Shown: in pieces, positions 34,301 through 49,300 of the stretch
How the letters are laid out: each line of letters opens with the position of its first letter
Numbering within the stretch: position 1 is the stretch's first letter
Assembly (NCBI GenBank): GCA_037179385.1
Contig: CM074179.1
Location: 69,335,806-69,399,805, forward strand
Direction of reading: 5' to 3'
Origin: Holothuria scabra
Taxonomy: Eukaryota; Echinodermata; Holothuroidea; Aspidochirotida; Holothuriidae
Length of the DNA stretch: 64,000 bases
The notes under the pieces: generated by a model
Database searches by the model: none
The model's input: the letters and a program-made list of their open reading frames with translations, nothing else
Told to the model about the DNA's origin: nothing
Program-made: the position numbers and the translations under genes

Positions 34301-37300
34301 GCCTCCAGTAGTTTAAGTTGAGACATGAAATTTTATGTGGTGATAACTTCAGAGATTTTTGTCTTCCTGTTGAATTTATTTGGATCTGGGTGTATACTTC
34401 ATGTAAGCCAGCCTCAAACTGGAATGAATAGACACCTACTGTACTAATCCTTTTCAATTCAGGCTATTCTGTCTATTCCTCTACCTTCAGTTGTCCATTC
34501 ACCTTGGTTTGAGGTATAGAAGCCTAACATGAAGTATCTTCTGGGAACTGTGGACCAGCTCTCTCCTGTGAATTTCATACATGGTGTATTATTCCATAAA
34601 TAGTGACTTTTTGCTCCCAACATGCTGATGTAGTAAATGTAACAAATGATTTGGAAATTCAAACCATCATTTTTCTCAAACCATCATTTTTCTTAAACAA
34701 AGATAAGGACTTTAAGGGAACAACAGCACTTCACTTTTCTCATTCTTTACAAAATCTAGACGACTAAAGTCTTGAAGATCCTATAAAATTATTGATCTTT
34801 TTAGGTGAAATAGTCATTGATAGGGTCCATGGGTTTTAAAGTGACCAAGGGCTCGATGGCAATGAGACTTCATTATCCAGAGCTGCTGTGCTGCTGTGTA
34901 TACATACAGTACACATACTTGTTTGCACAAAAAACTAGAAAGGTGACTGAACATGGTTGAAAATACAGGGAAAGGTTTAAAGGAAAAAAAAAAAACGATT
35001 GCTTTCAAATTTTAGGGATTGTGATCTGATGTAGCAGGCTAAATCAAATTGAATGAAGTTACTAAGTTTTGTTTTGTTAGAATCACCCAGAAATTGTCAA
35101 GAGGTTATTATCTTTGCCCCACAGTCACATGCTGTATAGTTACTTGTGTTAGCTTTGTTGTCGTGTTCTTTTGTTCATTTTGTATCTTTTTTGTACAATT
35201 TGGGTCAAGTTAGCCCTCTAGAGACCCCTTGGTTAAAGCTTCATTCTGCACAGACATTTTGTGACTGTTTGGAATATTGTTGTAGATTAAGTTCTTAGCG
35301 TACTTAGGGCAAGGAAAGGTGGAGTCAAACAGAGAGGAGCTTTTACAAGATCAAATCCACTTTGAAAAGTTGGAAAAAATAATAACAGGGCAAAGAATGG
35401 TCATATTGTAAGTTGGCTTTACAGGTACGTATTTGTGAGGAGACTGCATCTTGAGATGGGGAAGAACGATCATGAAATGTAAATAAGTGATTTTAGTTAG
35501 TTACAGTTTCGCAGCGTATTTTCTAACCACTTGGTTAGAAAATAAGCGGCTTCAGGCCGCTCACAGCTTTTTTTTCCAGTTGGGGCTCACTGACTTGTTT
35601 TTCTACTCCTTTGTTATGCTGGGCACCAAGCACAGTGACAGTACAGTAGTTTAAATTTTTACAGTCTTTGGTATGTCCTGGGCAGGGTTTGAATTGCAGA
35701 CCTCTCGACAGCAAGTCAGATGCCCTAACCACTTGTCAGATGCAGTAAATAAGTTAATAGTTACTTCAGTATTACTCTGGACTCAGATTCAGATTTGGTA
35801 CTTTATAAAGAGGAACTTTGTCTACTCTTTGTAGTTTGGGGAAGCTTTCTTCTAATTCCTTCTAATTTTTTCATTTTCTGAGGCAGAAGAAAAATGCATC
35901 ATTTTTGCTGACTTGATCACATTTTTTAAGATTAGTGGATATGAAACAAGCAGGCATGTACAGTATAGAACTTTGAGTTTTATACTATGGAAACCAGGTG
36001 TGATCATCTGATGTTTTAGTTTGCATACTGTATCCTTTAGGCAAAACCTGCAGGTATTACTGTATTATCCAATGGTAACCATTAGGCTAGATGTTTTAGT
36101 TTGCGTTCTGTGTCCTGTAGGCAAAATCTAAAGGCATTACTTTATACTGTATCATCCAAAACGATTTAATGGACCCCTTTCAAAATAAAAATTACAACAG
36201 ATCGCAGGACAAAAGCTTGGTTTGTGACATTTTTGTCCACAAGAAAAGTCATTGACAGAAATAAAGCCTACCAGAATCTATCCCATAATTCTTTGTAACT
36301 GTTATTTGGAATATGGTGTATCGCTCCAGGCTTTGAGTTTTAGATTCTCCAGGTGTGCTACAAATCACACTTCTTGGAAACATTGGAGAATTCATCCCCT
36401 TGAATGTAGTCTTCATGACATGGCCGATTTTTCAAACCCAAATAACAAACTGGCCTTGAGATTACTATCAGGTGTTCCCAACCCAAACAATTACTAGGGT
36501 TGAACCTCACTGCTGTAAATATCAAGAAATAATGCTCGTTTGTAATTAGTAACAAGATTTTCATTCATTTTGGAACATTAAGTACCCATTTGGTATGGTT
36601 TTTTTTCCCAAATATCAATAATTTGACAGATTCATCTAGAATTTTGCAGTTTTATTCTTGTGTTTTTAAATTTCATTTTTGTACATACATGTAACTTTAG
36701 TAAATCTGAGGTGTTTTTCCTGATTCCAGATTCATGTGGTAACTAATTAAGACACTGAATTTGATTCTAGTCACATTATACATGGAAAAACAAATCAGTC
36801 CTTAAGAATATTTTGAAGGAAGGTATCAGTGTCTCCAGGTTAACCACAAAAATGTGTCATTTCACTGCTGGATTTGGAAATCAAGGTCACATTATACTGT
36901 AGGTGTCAACTGTTCAAGGCGCAGAATCGTGTGATGATATGTGTGTTGTTTGCTTTGATACATTAACATTATCCCAAGTTTGGATTTTAGGGGAGTGATG
37001 GTGTTCAGTTGCACTTGAGGGGAGGGGTGTTCAATTGCACTTGCATGCTTCTCAAAATTCAAGGTTTGTCCAGCATGCACCTTCGGTGTATGTCTCTCGA
37101 ACATATTACCAGATCAGTTAACCACAGCTGGATGAAACCATTTTGCAAGTTGAGGCAATTTTGAGTGATGTCATCTCTATGTTTTGCCATTGTGACAATT
37201 TCATTGTTGGCTTTTCATTTTGGCATTTCTATTGAACTGATAAGTACTCACCCTCAAAATAGTTTTTTGTCAGAAGGATATGTGAATTGTCTAAGTTTGA

Positions 37301-40300
37301 CCAGTTGTTATTGGTACAGTATGCAAAGAAAACTTAAGAGATTTGGAAAATTAGTTAAATTTCATGAACCAACTCCATGAGCCTCTTTAAATGCTGAGTA
37401 GCTCCTTGGTAAACAGTACATAAAGTACTTTCGACATTTATTGAAAATTTCAGTGTTAATTGTATCCCTCCCTTAGCACCAATTTTCATTGCCCTCCACC
37501 CCCTCCCCCCTCCCTCCCCCAAAAAGGATGTGCTATAAGTTCAGTTTGCAGAGTACAGTAACTCATGTGAATTGAGATTGCCAGCATTTGTAACATACAG
37601 TAAAAGAGCATTAAAGATACAGTGTAGAGTGAAGAGTGAATTTTTCAAATGAAGCAGCTCTGTTTTAGATTGGGGCCACCACTTCTGTGCATTAAAAGAT
37701 AGGTTTGTTTCTCATTTAGCTGGTTTATGTTACCACTTTCTGTCTGAAAATTGCAGCATTTATCATTAAACTGCAATTTATCTTGGCAGCAGGGGGCTCA
37801 AGGAAGTCCATTTGATGTTTTTAGGGATTTTTTCTACTTGAAAAGAATATATTAAAGTACATACAGTAGGCTAGGTAAGTGTTTGCCAATCCAGAACCCC
37901 AAAATGTCATTTCTTATGAATGTGATGTTTTCCAAGACAAAAATCCTTTTGTAAACATGTGTAGTATGTTTATCTGTGGGAACATTGGAGAGATGTGTTG
38001 GTTAAATGAACTTTGATTCTTCCTGACAAACATTGTGTATTGATTCATGGGTGTGTTTAGATAAGTATAGTGGTGCTCTCAATGATTGATGTTGTTCTGA
38101 AGTTGCAGCCGGGCTGCGCTAATGGTCTCGCTGATTTACCTCAATATTTCTGTTTCAGAGAATGCTGGGAGCAATTTGTTTCATGGGTTACTGTATGTTA
38201 CAGTCAGTTTCAGCATAAGCTACTTCTGTAGAGTTTATGGGTGGGCTTGCCAGTTTTGAAATGTTTCTATCGCTTCGGTTCTCCTGTGAGGATAAATCTG
38301 TAATGATGTGAAACTCTCCATGGGTTATTAAATGAAGATACCTGTCTGTATGCATTGCATTTCTAAAATTAGATTATAATACTACTTGAATGAATTCTTC
38401 AGAAACTTTGGAGTGCTTTCCTTACTTGAGAAGCATTGCATTCTCCTTTTCAATTTCTTAAAAGGTGTATGAATATTAGAAACTTTTGCTTATAGTGTGT
38501 AGGGTAAAGAGGGGTGGGGACAGAGGGGTGGGGGAAGAAGGGGTGGGTGATTGGGGAGTATTTATGGATGGTGAGGTGAAAATTTTATGGAGGAATTAGG
38601 TGAGGTACAGTAAAAGAGGCACAGGTATACATGTACCGTGTTACTATTGAAAGACAAAAGAGGAAATTCAGAAGATCATTAATTGTTTGTCGTTTGTTTT
38701 TGTTTCTTCTTTGAAAAAGATTTGTGGTAAAACATTGTAAATTTGAGTTTCATGTTATCTTGGTTTTGTTTTTATTCAAAGGTGCAATACATTAACGGTA
38801 AACATCCTGTTACTTGGTACAGATGGACTGGCTATAGACCTGGCCAAGGAAATAAAGGTTAGTACTGAATGATGTACAGTATTTGTGTGGAATTGGAGTT
38901 TAAGTACAGTAAGTGTCAAAATGTCAGAGGCCAAGGAAGTGAAGATTAGTACTGAATAATGTACTTGTGTCCGAATTGAGGTTTGTTGTCAAAATATCAC
39001 AGGCCAAGGGAGTAAAGGTTATTGCTAAATGATTTTCATTTTTTCCCTTTTTTTTTGGGGGGGGGGGGGGTGGTTGGTTGAGAGTTGATGTCAAAATGTC
39101 ACAGATCAAGGAAAAAAAGGTTAGTATAAAATAATGTACTTGTGTGGGGATTTAGGTTTGGTGTCAAAATGTCACAGCCCGGAAGAGGAAGAGAGAAGGA
39201 AGTCATTGGTTTAAAAAAAAATGCTTAATGGGAATGTTTCTGTTAAAGAAAGAAGGGTAGCTTAGTTACTTGAGTTAGACAACACACCAAGAGAAATATG
39301 TGACAAATTCAGCTAGGTACTTGAAGGTATGTGAAATTGAAGTTTAATAAAGTTCATATATTGTGCAGGTCCTCTTCTTTAGTCGTCTCTTATGACTGGT
39401 GGGGAATAATGCCGGCATGTCCTACACCTCAGGCCAAAGGAAGATTAAGAGGGGGTAGGGTACAAGGGAAGCTTAGTAGGGAATGTTAGTAAAAGTTTGG
39501 GTTTGCTGGCTTGTGACTTAGGCAGCTTTATAGCATACAGTAGTGTCATACAGAAGGTTACACAAAAATTTCAATTATGTGGGACCTGAAGTTCAATCAG
39601 CCGTATTAAAACATCTACAGTATTGCATTGTTTTACAGAAAACCTGTATACTTTAATTTAAATCAGTATTTGTAGAAAGAGGATGATAGATTATTCAAAA
39701 TAAAGCAGTTTGATAATCTTCTTTTAAAAAAATAAGGCTCTCACAGAAAGAAAATGGTAGTTATATGTTGCTATAAAATAGATGGTTGACTCAACCTTTC
39801 AAAAGCTCAGATGGTACTCCTTTTGCAATAAATCCTAACAGTCTGCAATTTATTCTCTAATGTTTTTTTCTCTTCTGATTTTCTTTTAAGGAGATGTCAA
39901 AGGGAGGTTTTCAGTTGAATGACTCCCCTGTTGAAATCAACACTGAAATATTAGACCAGAAGGCACTAACCACTGATGCTAATCAAAAAAGGAACTTTGA
40001 TTTTGATGGTAAGGACCCCCCCAAAAAACCCTCTAGACCTCTTGGGTATGATGTCACAGAGTGGAAAGTACACCCTTCTTTGGGGGCAAAACAAACCAAC
40101 ACTGACAAATACAGACAGTTTAGTTGTCAACCAGTCAAATACATAAATGCTGTAGTTTGTTACAGGGGCAGGGCCAATTCTTATGCATGTGACCACATGT
40201 TCCATTGTGCAGGGTCTATAGCAACATTCTATGCTTTCTATCTGTACCTACTGACATTGTGGGTGATGCTCTGCTTAAACAATGGAGCAGGGCAAACAAT

Positions 40301-43300
40301 CTTGTGCCCCATTGTTGGACAAAATTTGTGAGCACTACCAGATAAAACCACAATTTTATTTAGGTTGAGGCATAAAGCCCAATTTAACTTATTTATCTGT
40401 TCTTGGTAGAAACCACGGACTCTTATGGTATGTACTGTAATACTGTGTCTTGTTTAGCTGTCACCCTACCTGGCATTTAACTGACTATACAAATACAGTC
40501 ACAGACAACCAATATATGACAAATATCTCAGGCAAAGAAGGTCAAATTATTTGCTTTCAGGAAATATGAAATGAATCCTCAAGTAGAAAATCAGGAAATA
40601 TCAAATCATATGGCTGCATTTTGGTGTATGTTTTAGGTATCTTAATGTCATCTTCAGATATGTTTAATAGACTAACCTAGATATTTCTGTGACAGGTGCA
40701 TATTTATTTGCATGTCAAGACTGGTATTCTCCTTTTTGTATATTCTCAATTAAATCAAAGAAAGAGAAAAATCAAGCGGACTTATTCACATCTGTGACCA
40801 ATCTTTCTGTTAACTTTAATCTTCCTTACCTGCTCTGTCTACCATTGTTGTACATACTGTGACGTTGCTTCTTTAAAAGGCAACAAAGGCATCACAGCAG
40901 ATCAAAGGCCATTGTGAGGTATCTGAGTTTGTCACATGATCTTTGCTCCAAGTGATTTATACTTTCATTGTGTTTACACTGAATGTAAAGCAATTAAGAC
41001 ATATTTAGTTGGCCTGTTTGCTAGCCCCAAATGAGGTAATTAATTAGCTCGTTAGATGAGATTAAACGACACACCAACACAATGTGTTATATAGTGTCAG
41101 TCAGTTGGATAAAAAGTTCCAAGTTCAATTTTTGTTCAGGTATTGTTTAAGTTTGCGTTTGGTTTCCCTTTAGTCGCCTCTTACGACAGGCGGGAAATAC
41201 TGTGGGCATGTTCTATGACCCTGGCCCACAGGGGCAATCTGGTACTGTAAGTCAATTAACCAGATGTGAAACCTGGCTACATCAAGGGTGTATGGAGTGT
41301 GCTCTATTTGCTGTCTGAGGTGATAGGATGTAATCAGGCAGGGAAGGAGGAGGTTTCAAAATGTAAGTAGGAAAGTTTCATCATGAAAATGAGAAGTGTA
41401 CTTTTGGCCTTAGAACCTTAATCCAGAGTGGTTAAGGTCATTTTTTATAAAACTGCAGTATCTTCCGGCATATGTCACCCCTTCTAGCAATATTTCTGGA
41501 GGAAAACACTTGGTATTTTGTGGTGGTTTAAATGTGTTGAGGTGCTTATTTCTCAGACATGACACATGTCTTCTCCAAAGATGGCTGACACTAATCTTTG
41601 AAGACTTATGGACAATATGAAAGCCTTATTTTGGATTCCATCATAAATTGTTTACAGTTTTAGTAGATTATGTTTTAGGCATGAATGATTGTGTGTTCAG
41701 GGTCTTTGGACTGAGCTCCCTTTTTGACAGACATTGCATTTGCTTTCAGTGATCTAAAAAAAATTATAGAATTAAGATTATAGAACTAAGAATTGTAAAT
41801 AGCAACTGCATTGTTTATGATTCAAGACTTCTCTCAGATTACATACATGGTGTGTAATCATAATGGGCATACAAATGAAGTTAGCTTTTTCAAGGGATGG
41901 ATAATTGTCACAGACTTACTTTTACAACCTGCATACACGTACAGTAGTTCCCATGTGACCATTAAGGGGCACTTCCATGGAGTATTTCAGCCAAGACTTA
42001 GGACAACCTGAGGTATGTATGTACAAGCTTGCCCTCAGATGTAGATGTTGCTAACCCCTAGCTGTGATGTCACTAATAAATATATATAACTCTGAAGAAA
42101 CCAGCGTGTGCTGATGCTGTTTCCTTTGGTATTTTTTTTCCTTCCTGTTCCTCACATGGTGTGACCTATTTTTCTCCCCTCTCTTTTGCTTTCAGGATGT
42201 ATATGTGTGTTTACATCACTTCAGAGCTTTGAGTACATAAAGACCACCTTGGAACTGACCAAAATATCTGAGGGGAATGATGGTCCTAAGGTGCTCAGTA
42301 ACATTCCCGTCACTCTAATGTTTGGAAGAGATTCATCTATACCAGAATCTGACTCAGCTCTTCGGGATGAAGTACAGGCATTGGCTGAAAGGTAAAGTCT
42401 ATTTCACTCTTCACTACCTCCTGTTTACCTATGGATATCATAAAAGTCTGCAACAACTGTCTGGCAAAAACCTAGTAACACCGTGGTAACCCCTACCTAA
42501 TGAGGGGGCATGCGATGCCCTAGCTTCTCCTCTCCGTTTTGTCTAATCGTGTTTTCCGGTGTGGTAAAGTGTTTTTGGTCTTCAACTACCTCCTATCACC
42601 CTATGTATACCATTTATACCTATACTTACCGTCTGGCAAACAAATAACACAGTGGTAACCCTTCCAGCAGAGGGCCCATACACCCTTTAACATCCTTCTC
42701 CATTTTGCCTCGCTCACATTTAGACGTGCTTTTAGGCTGTCTGGTAACTAATTGGGATTTTACAGGGATTATTACTTCTAAAGTGTTGTTTTTTGTTTGG
42801 ACCTTATCCGTGATCCTTCCTGACATCGTGGTGACACGTTTTCAGACTGGATGCGATACGAGTTTTGTGAATTATGCAAAATGTCTTGGGAGGTTGGTGG
42901 AATAGTTTAAACATAAACATAGACCATGATTTGCAGTTGAGGGATAGAAAAACAGCATTTTTGGCATATGTGGTATGATTACAATTTTGTTGTTACTGTT
43001 AATACAACTGTGTCAAATTTTGCATTGTTACAGCTAGCCGTTTAGGGGTGAAGTTAGTTAGATGGAGTTTTACTGTCCAGTGTTTGAGCAGTTAGTTAAG
43101 TTGGGGTTGCCACATTCTTTTTCGTGAGGCTCTCTGGAAAAACATAATTCTCTACTCTATAGCTTAGGCAATCCATTCTTCAACAATAATGCATATTCAA
43201 CATTCGTGATTTGCATAATTAAATAACCTGCATAAGCCATTAGTGGTACAACTTGAATCCTGTGTTTATGCATATAAAATGGTCATACTGATTTTTGCAT

Positions 43301-46300
43301 GCCATTGTAGAACAAGCATATAGTATTTCATACTATGATCATGACATTTAGTGCTTTCATCTTAAATTGAGCTAGGGATTTGAAATGAGTGTTGCAGTTT
43401 TTATAAAGAATTATGTTTATTTTGATGATATCTATGGGTGTACTTGATCTTTAAAAAGTACACAAGGAAGAGGATGCATTGATGTTTGTTAAAATAATAC
43501 TTAATTAACATTTCCATTCTTGTTTTATTTTCTTTTAGGATACCGGATTCTACCATTGTTGATTTTCCAGAAGATTCTGTGTCGCCTGGCAAGAAATTCT
43601 TCGCTGGTCAAATTACGTCTTCTGTACAGAGTTTGAGTGACATGTCTACTTTCAGGTGAGGATCATTTTTTCTTATGTGCCACGTGCTACAAATATGTCG
43701 TAGCAATATTGTGAACAGTAAAAGCACCCAAAAAGATACAGACAAGTCGTGTGTTTGATGTGCTCTTAAACTGTTATGGCAAACCTTTGTAACAGTACTT
43801 AGCGTATTTAAAGGGAGGGGGGCGGGGGGCACGGGGCACAGGTCCCCCCACCTCTGAAGTCAGTTGGGGGAAAATCGCTCAGTCGGGGATTTACTGGTTC
43901 AAGGAAGAGGAAAAGTTTGAAGAGACACACTGAGCATCCAAACCTTAATCACACACCAGCCCCCTTTGGGGGGGGGGGGGGAAGTGGTTGTCAAAGCAAA
44001 AAAAAAAAAGGGGTCATCAAAATCCATGGCAGTGGGGTGAATCACAGGTTGTGTGCCGCCCCCAACTTCAAAATCCTGCGTGCGCCACTGCTATGTAGCA
44101 AGGTTGCCTGATATTGTTGAACCTATCCAGCAGTATCTTTACCCATGATGTATCCATTCCTGGTATGTGTGTAATTAATAATTGTTATTTTACTTTATTC
44201 GAAAAACTGGCTGTTAAACCCTTTGGTGTGTTCTTGCCATGCCATAGAAAAACAATGTTCAACTAGCTGTTCTGCTAATATGGGAATTACACTGACATAG
44301 TGGATTGTTCATGCGATATACTCATGTCCCTGGCCCTTAGGTTATGAGACCCCACGACTAAGTTCACACTCCTTCATACAATTTCCTTCCAAGCTGAAAC
44401 TGGGAATGGGAATCAGCATTTTCTATCACCCGTTTGCCAAGTCTGATCATTTTAGCCTCTCTAGTTTCATTTCGTACATTCTGCATTCCTTTCTTCCATA
44501 TGACTCTGTTTACATACTTGCTCAACCCTATAAACAATTCCAAAACTGAACCACCAGTTGCATGGTGAATTGGTTAGAGCATCTGACTTGTTGCTGAGTG
44601 ATCTGGAATTTGCCTTCTTTGTGGGTCACACTGAACAGTGGAAAAATGGAACCTACATTCTGCCATTGTGCTTGGTGGTGAGCATAAGCAGTCAAGTAGG
44701 GAAAACGAATCAGTGAGCCACAACTGGAAAAAAAGCTGTGGCCGGCTCAACTTAAACCATTTGGTTAGAAACTGAGCCATGAAACCTCATCTCACTGTCC
44801 TTAACTTCTGTCTCTCTGACTTTGAAGATTCTGTCACTTTCAACATTCGTTCCTCCAAGTCTATCCTTCCCTCATCATCAGACTTGAGAAAATATAGTTG
44901 ATGTTTCTCAAGTGGCAAGTACACATTTACCTTTCTATTACCAATGACAGTCTCAACTTCTCCCATTGTCAACTGGTTGTTTGGACTTGTGGTAAAACAT
45001 CCACTTTTCATCCAGGAGGCTGAGACTCAATTCTCTGGTTCAAGTCGTATCAAAGACTTTAAAATAAAAAATGGAACCTACTGTCATTGTGCATGATCCT
45101 CTGTACAAGCCATAGAGTAAGGAAAACGATCTGGACTGACAACAAGAAAAGGGGGTGTGGGCTGTGCTAGACTAAATCAATTTTAAAGGTAGAAATTGAG
45201 ACATAAAACCTCAACCATCCAAACCCATTGCCAACCAGTAGCTCTTCCTCCCTTGATTTTTCTTGAGTACTTCCCTTTTCGTTACACCTGTCCTTTATCC
45301 CTTTTCGTTACACCTGTCCTTTATCCCCCTTTCAACTTTTGACCTCCCATGTCTCATTTACATTTGCCGCTTTTGTATTCAAAATCTTTGGACACTGATT
45401 CCTGAAAAGCAGTAATGAGCATTTTGTATTTCACACATTTGGTAGCATTTAACATCCTACAATTTATTATTCAGGAAGTAGAATGTTTAGATTTAAAATT
45501 TGATGAATGTAATATGATCTGAATTGAATCAGAGCAAGCTGTATTAATAATTTTTTCAGCAGAAGTTTAAGAAAGATCTGTCTGTTTGTTTTTGATATTA
45601 TATGGCACTACATACTACATCACAGTGTTGTGTGGTAGATAGTCACTGCTATGGCAGTCGAAATGCCCCCTTCCTTTGAATGCATATTTAAAAAGATTAA
45701 AAAATTCATTTCTGTAATTGTCCAATCCATTGTTATTGCCAACAAAGTTAAACAATAAACTCACCATAGCAAAAAATATACCCTTTTCTTTTTGCTACTA
45801 ATATTCTCATCTCATGAATCCTTCCATTTGACATACCCTTTATTCTGCATTTAACTTTTTGCTGGTGGTAACTTTATATTTTTATCGCATCAACGTCAGA
45901 AAAAGAAAGGTTTTGCAGTAAGTGATAAACAGCAACCAAACAACACGTGATGTATTATTTTCGTAATAACTTATCAGCATTTTATGTACTTCAGCAGGAA
46001 ATAGACATGCTGATTATGTTTTCACCTCAGTGTCGTAAGAATAGAATTACAGGAAGCTTGTGGAAGATGATTTAAAATTGAGTCAGTGCAACCTGTTATG
46101 ATGTTATGGATTGATATATGACCATGTAGATGTGATGTGTAGGGTGTGTAGTTTGGGGTGAAAATATTTCCAGGAGACTGGGTGTTTTATTACTTTGTAA
46201 CCTAAAGTAAATCACATAGATTCCTTTCCTGGGAAGGAATCGTGTCAGTGTGATACAATGCTACAGTAAGTCTGGTCTATCATAATAGAGTTTGCCAAGT

Positions 46301-49300
46301 TGCAGAGGTGGTGATTTCATTTTATTTTATTTTAAACCGTATTATTTAAATCAAGTGAACCGATTCAAAACAAATAAAGTGATATAAAAAAAAAAAATGA
46401 TTGAAATCAAGTTAACTCATTTAAATTTTTAATTTTTGTTATGGGTTTTTTTGTGTAAAATTTATGTTATTATTTTCCTGACATTTATCAGCATTATTCA
46501 AATCAAGTTGCCAGATTGAACAACCTTAAAACCAAGAAAAGGTCTGGTTCCTTGTGTAACCATTTTTCAAGGTCTTAATTATCAGTCTTCCTGCAATGGT
46601 TTGAATAAATACCTTGGCAAGGTTAGTAAGTGAATGGGATGGCCTTGTCTATTTTGTTGGTGTTCCTTTCTTGCTGTTTGCGATGTGTAACATATTTACA
46701 TTTATTGAAGGTCATGGGGACTGGAAAATGTAATCCATAACCGAGTATAAATGTAAAAAAATGAGAAAGTGATAAAGTGCTGTTTGTCCATGAACCCTGC
46801 TGAAATAAATTCTTGTTTAAAAAAATGAATATAATGTTGGATTGGTCCATTGCAGTTGTGGATGGGGTATACAGGCTGTATTTCAGAGTCATGCTTTCTG
46901 GCAGGAAACCTAATAATCACCCCATTATCCTTTGAGTCACAATAGCTGCTCAAATAATTAATACCAAAAAGTGTGGTCATATTCTACAACCTCCAGACAA
47001 AAGGTGGAAGGGGGGGGGGGGTGCAGATAGTTTTGCCTAGAAAATGTAAAACTTTCTCTTTGTCCCTGTGATAAAAATAGGCTAAGTATAAGATTAGGTT
47101 AGGTTAGATGGAGTTTTACAGCACAGATTTGACAAAGGCTCAGTATGAGGTTAAGGTTATTTGAATATGCTCTTGTGGGAAGGGCCCATCTGCCTTTCAC
47201 TCTCATATAACCTTCTGTAAATATGTTAAACTATGTCATTGCACATACTTGAGTTACCTGTATGAAACTAAATGAAAAGAAAGATGTTACACAGGAAATA
47301 AGGATGGCAGCTTCTGTAAGGCAGTTTTCAGAATAAAAATTGTTGATTAAGTTCCTAAAAAAAGAGCGAGGGAAAACTTTTGTTTGGTAATTTTTTTCAT
47401 CAGTTCATACTCTCTGGATGAACTCTAGTTTGTGAAGTTTATACCGGTGAAATCTTTATCACACCACGTACAATGGGTGTTCATAGTCTATCATAGTCTA
47501 TCTGATGCACATAATGTTAGGTAGTGGCAGCTGTCAAGACTGATGCATTAAGTCTTTGACTGGTGGCCTCTCTTCATTACTGATCTACATCAGCATACAT
47601 TTGCTTTGTTATTTCTTGTCTCTTGTCTTTGCTGAAAGGTGATAGAAAGATACACTTAAACTCTTTTGTTTATTTATTAGGGTTGCTGTGGTGATGATGT
47701 GTGGGGATCCATACAGCCCAGAGACAACGCTAGCATACTTAATGAAGAACCACACCTGCCATTACAAGTCAAATTGTTCATTTTGTGTTACCATGGAGAT
47801 GATGATTGACAATCAGAAACAGAAAATGGAAGTTGAGGTTGTTTCATACCACCAGGCTCAGCTGAACTGTAAAATAATGCACCATGCTTATATTCTTTGC
47901 TACTCCCCTAGAAGAAAAGCATCTTACGAAATAATGAAGTAAGTGATGCATATGCATAGTATATTGCATATTCAGACATTCGGACTACTCTTTTCCTGGC
48001 TGGTTCCATCCAGTGAAGACAGTGATTTCGTTCCAGTTATCAGATTTTATACTTCAAAGCATGAAAAACTACAGATAGACACTGACAAGATTATTCAAAT
48101 TTATGTAAATTTCCCTATGTAAGGTTAGGAATTGCAGAAGTGACACTACATAGCGTTGAAACTGTACATTGTAAAATGCTTTTGAAGTACAACAGGTTTG
48201 TTCTGAGTGGTTCCACCAATGGTAGTAACCATGAATATTCATCGATTACAGTAAATTAATGGCTCAGGGGCTTGTTGAATATCAAAGTATGACTGCCATG
48301 TAGGCAAACTGCATTTCTACAGGAAGCTATAAGAATAGAATACCAGAACTTATGTAAAACCTTTTAAGCTTGGTGTTCAGTGCTGCAATAATTTATCAGG
48401 ACCCATTGAATATTCATGAAGTAATATGTATAGATTCTGTCACTCACTAAACCATGTGTGGATCTAAGGGAAGTGGGGGGGGTTATGTCCTCATCCCTCC
48501 CTTTTTACCACATCAACAGTAAAGCACATGGAAAATTAGCAGTGCAACTCCCTCACAACCCTGCTTTCCCTTAAGTCAGCTACCCTTTTTGGAATGTCTG
48601 GATCTGCCCCTGCTAAACTGTTGTGCTGTACAGTAATGTGGTGTGATTTGAATGTTACAACGTTGGATAAGTAAAGAAAGATGTCTTTGGGTGGAAGTGA
48701 TAAATGTGGGCCAACATAAGCTATACTGCTAGGCCTGCATAGCTTTTTTACCTCGAAGTCCTGAAATGCCATGCAATAAAAGAATACACTATTTTCGAAG
48801 AGAAATATGAAAAAATTTGTAATATATACTCCCTGTCTCAAAATAAACTTGCCCCTGTTAGTTAAATATTGATCCCATGCAGATTTATGCTTTTGTATTT
48901 TTCAATGTTGTACTATTTATTTTCTTTGTTTTATTCTTCAGGACTTTCATCTCCAAAACATCTGGTATACCTACCCTGGTTGTATCGGTCAGTGACGATG
49001 GACGGTCAAGCAGTGGCCTTGTGCAGGAAGGCAAAGATTTAGCTGACCAATCAGAGAACATAGATTTCATGCAGGGCAGAGCCAATTTCATGCAGTACAG
49101 TAAGTTTGTAATGGCTGATAATGTGTTCAACAGATAGGGTGTGAACAGAGGGCTAGCTAGAGAATGTTAAGTCCTGGGTTGGTGGTAGGTTTTAGCTGAC
49201 CAATCAGAGATTTTCACTGACCAATCAGAGAACATAGATTTCATGCAGGGCAGAGCCAATTTCATGCAGTGTAGTAAGTTTGTAATGGCTGGTAATGTAT

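Larger units (their letters stand above)
31151..38781 (+). other. Intron 5, largest intron
   Basis: 7.6 kb rich in insertions: SINE 31250-31440, TIR element 32598-32995, SINE 33392-33490, GGTTGTCC element 33622-34025, SINE 35495-35750 and TTAA MITE 37148-37390. The vertebrate protein has about 20 more residues at this junction, so one small missed exon is possible. I did not find a convincing candidate. Confidence 0.8.
43656..47680 (+). other. Intron 9
   Basis: 4.0 kb. It contains poly-G tracts (43816-43830, 43966-43981, 47008-47019), a possible hAT end at 44056-44090 (TGCGTGCGCCACTG), two SINEs (44558-44797, 44975-45215), a 26-bp duplication (45276-45327) and a SINE tail scrap at 47098-47125. 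Confidence 0.8.

Noticed and set aside
40009..40331. Extension of exon 7 as coding sequence
   Set aside because: Similarity to pG1 stops exactly at the GTAAGG donor and resumes at exon 8 in phase.
43808..44090. Complete hAT element ending TGCGTGCGCCACTG
   Set aside because: Only the right end looks like a hAT terminus; no matching left end or target duplication was found.
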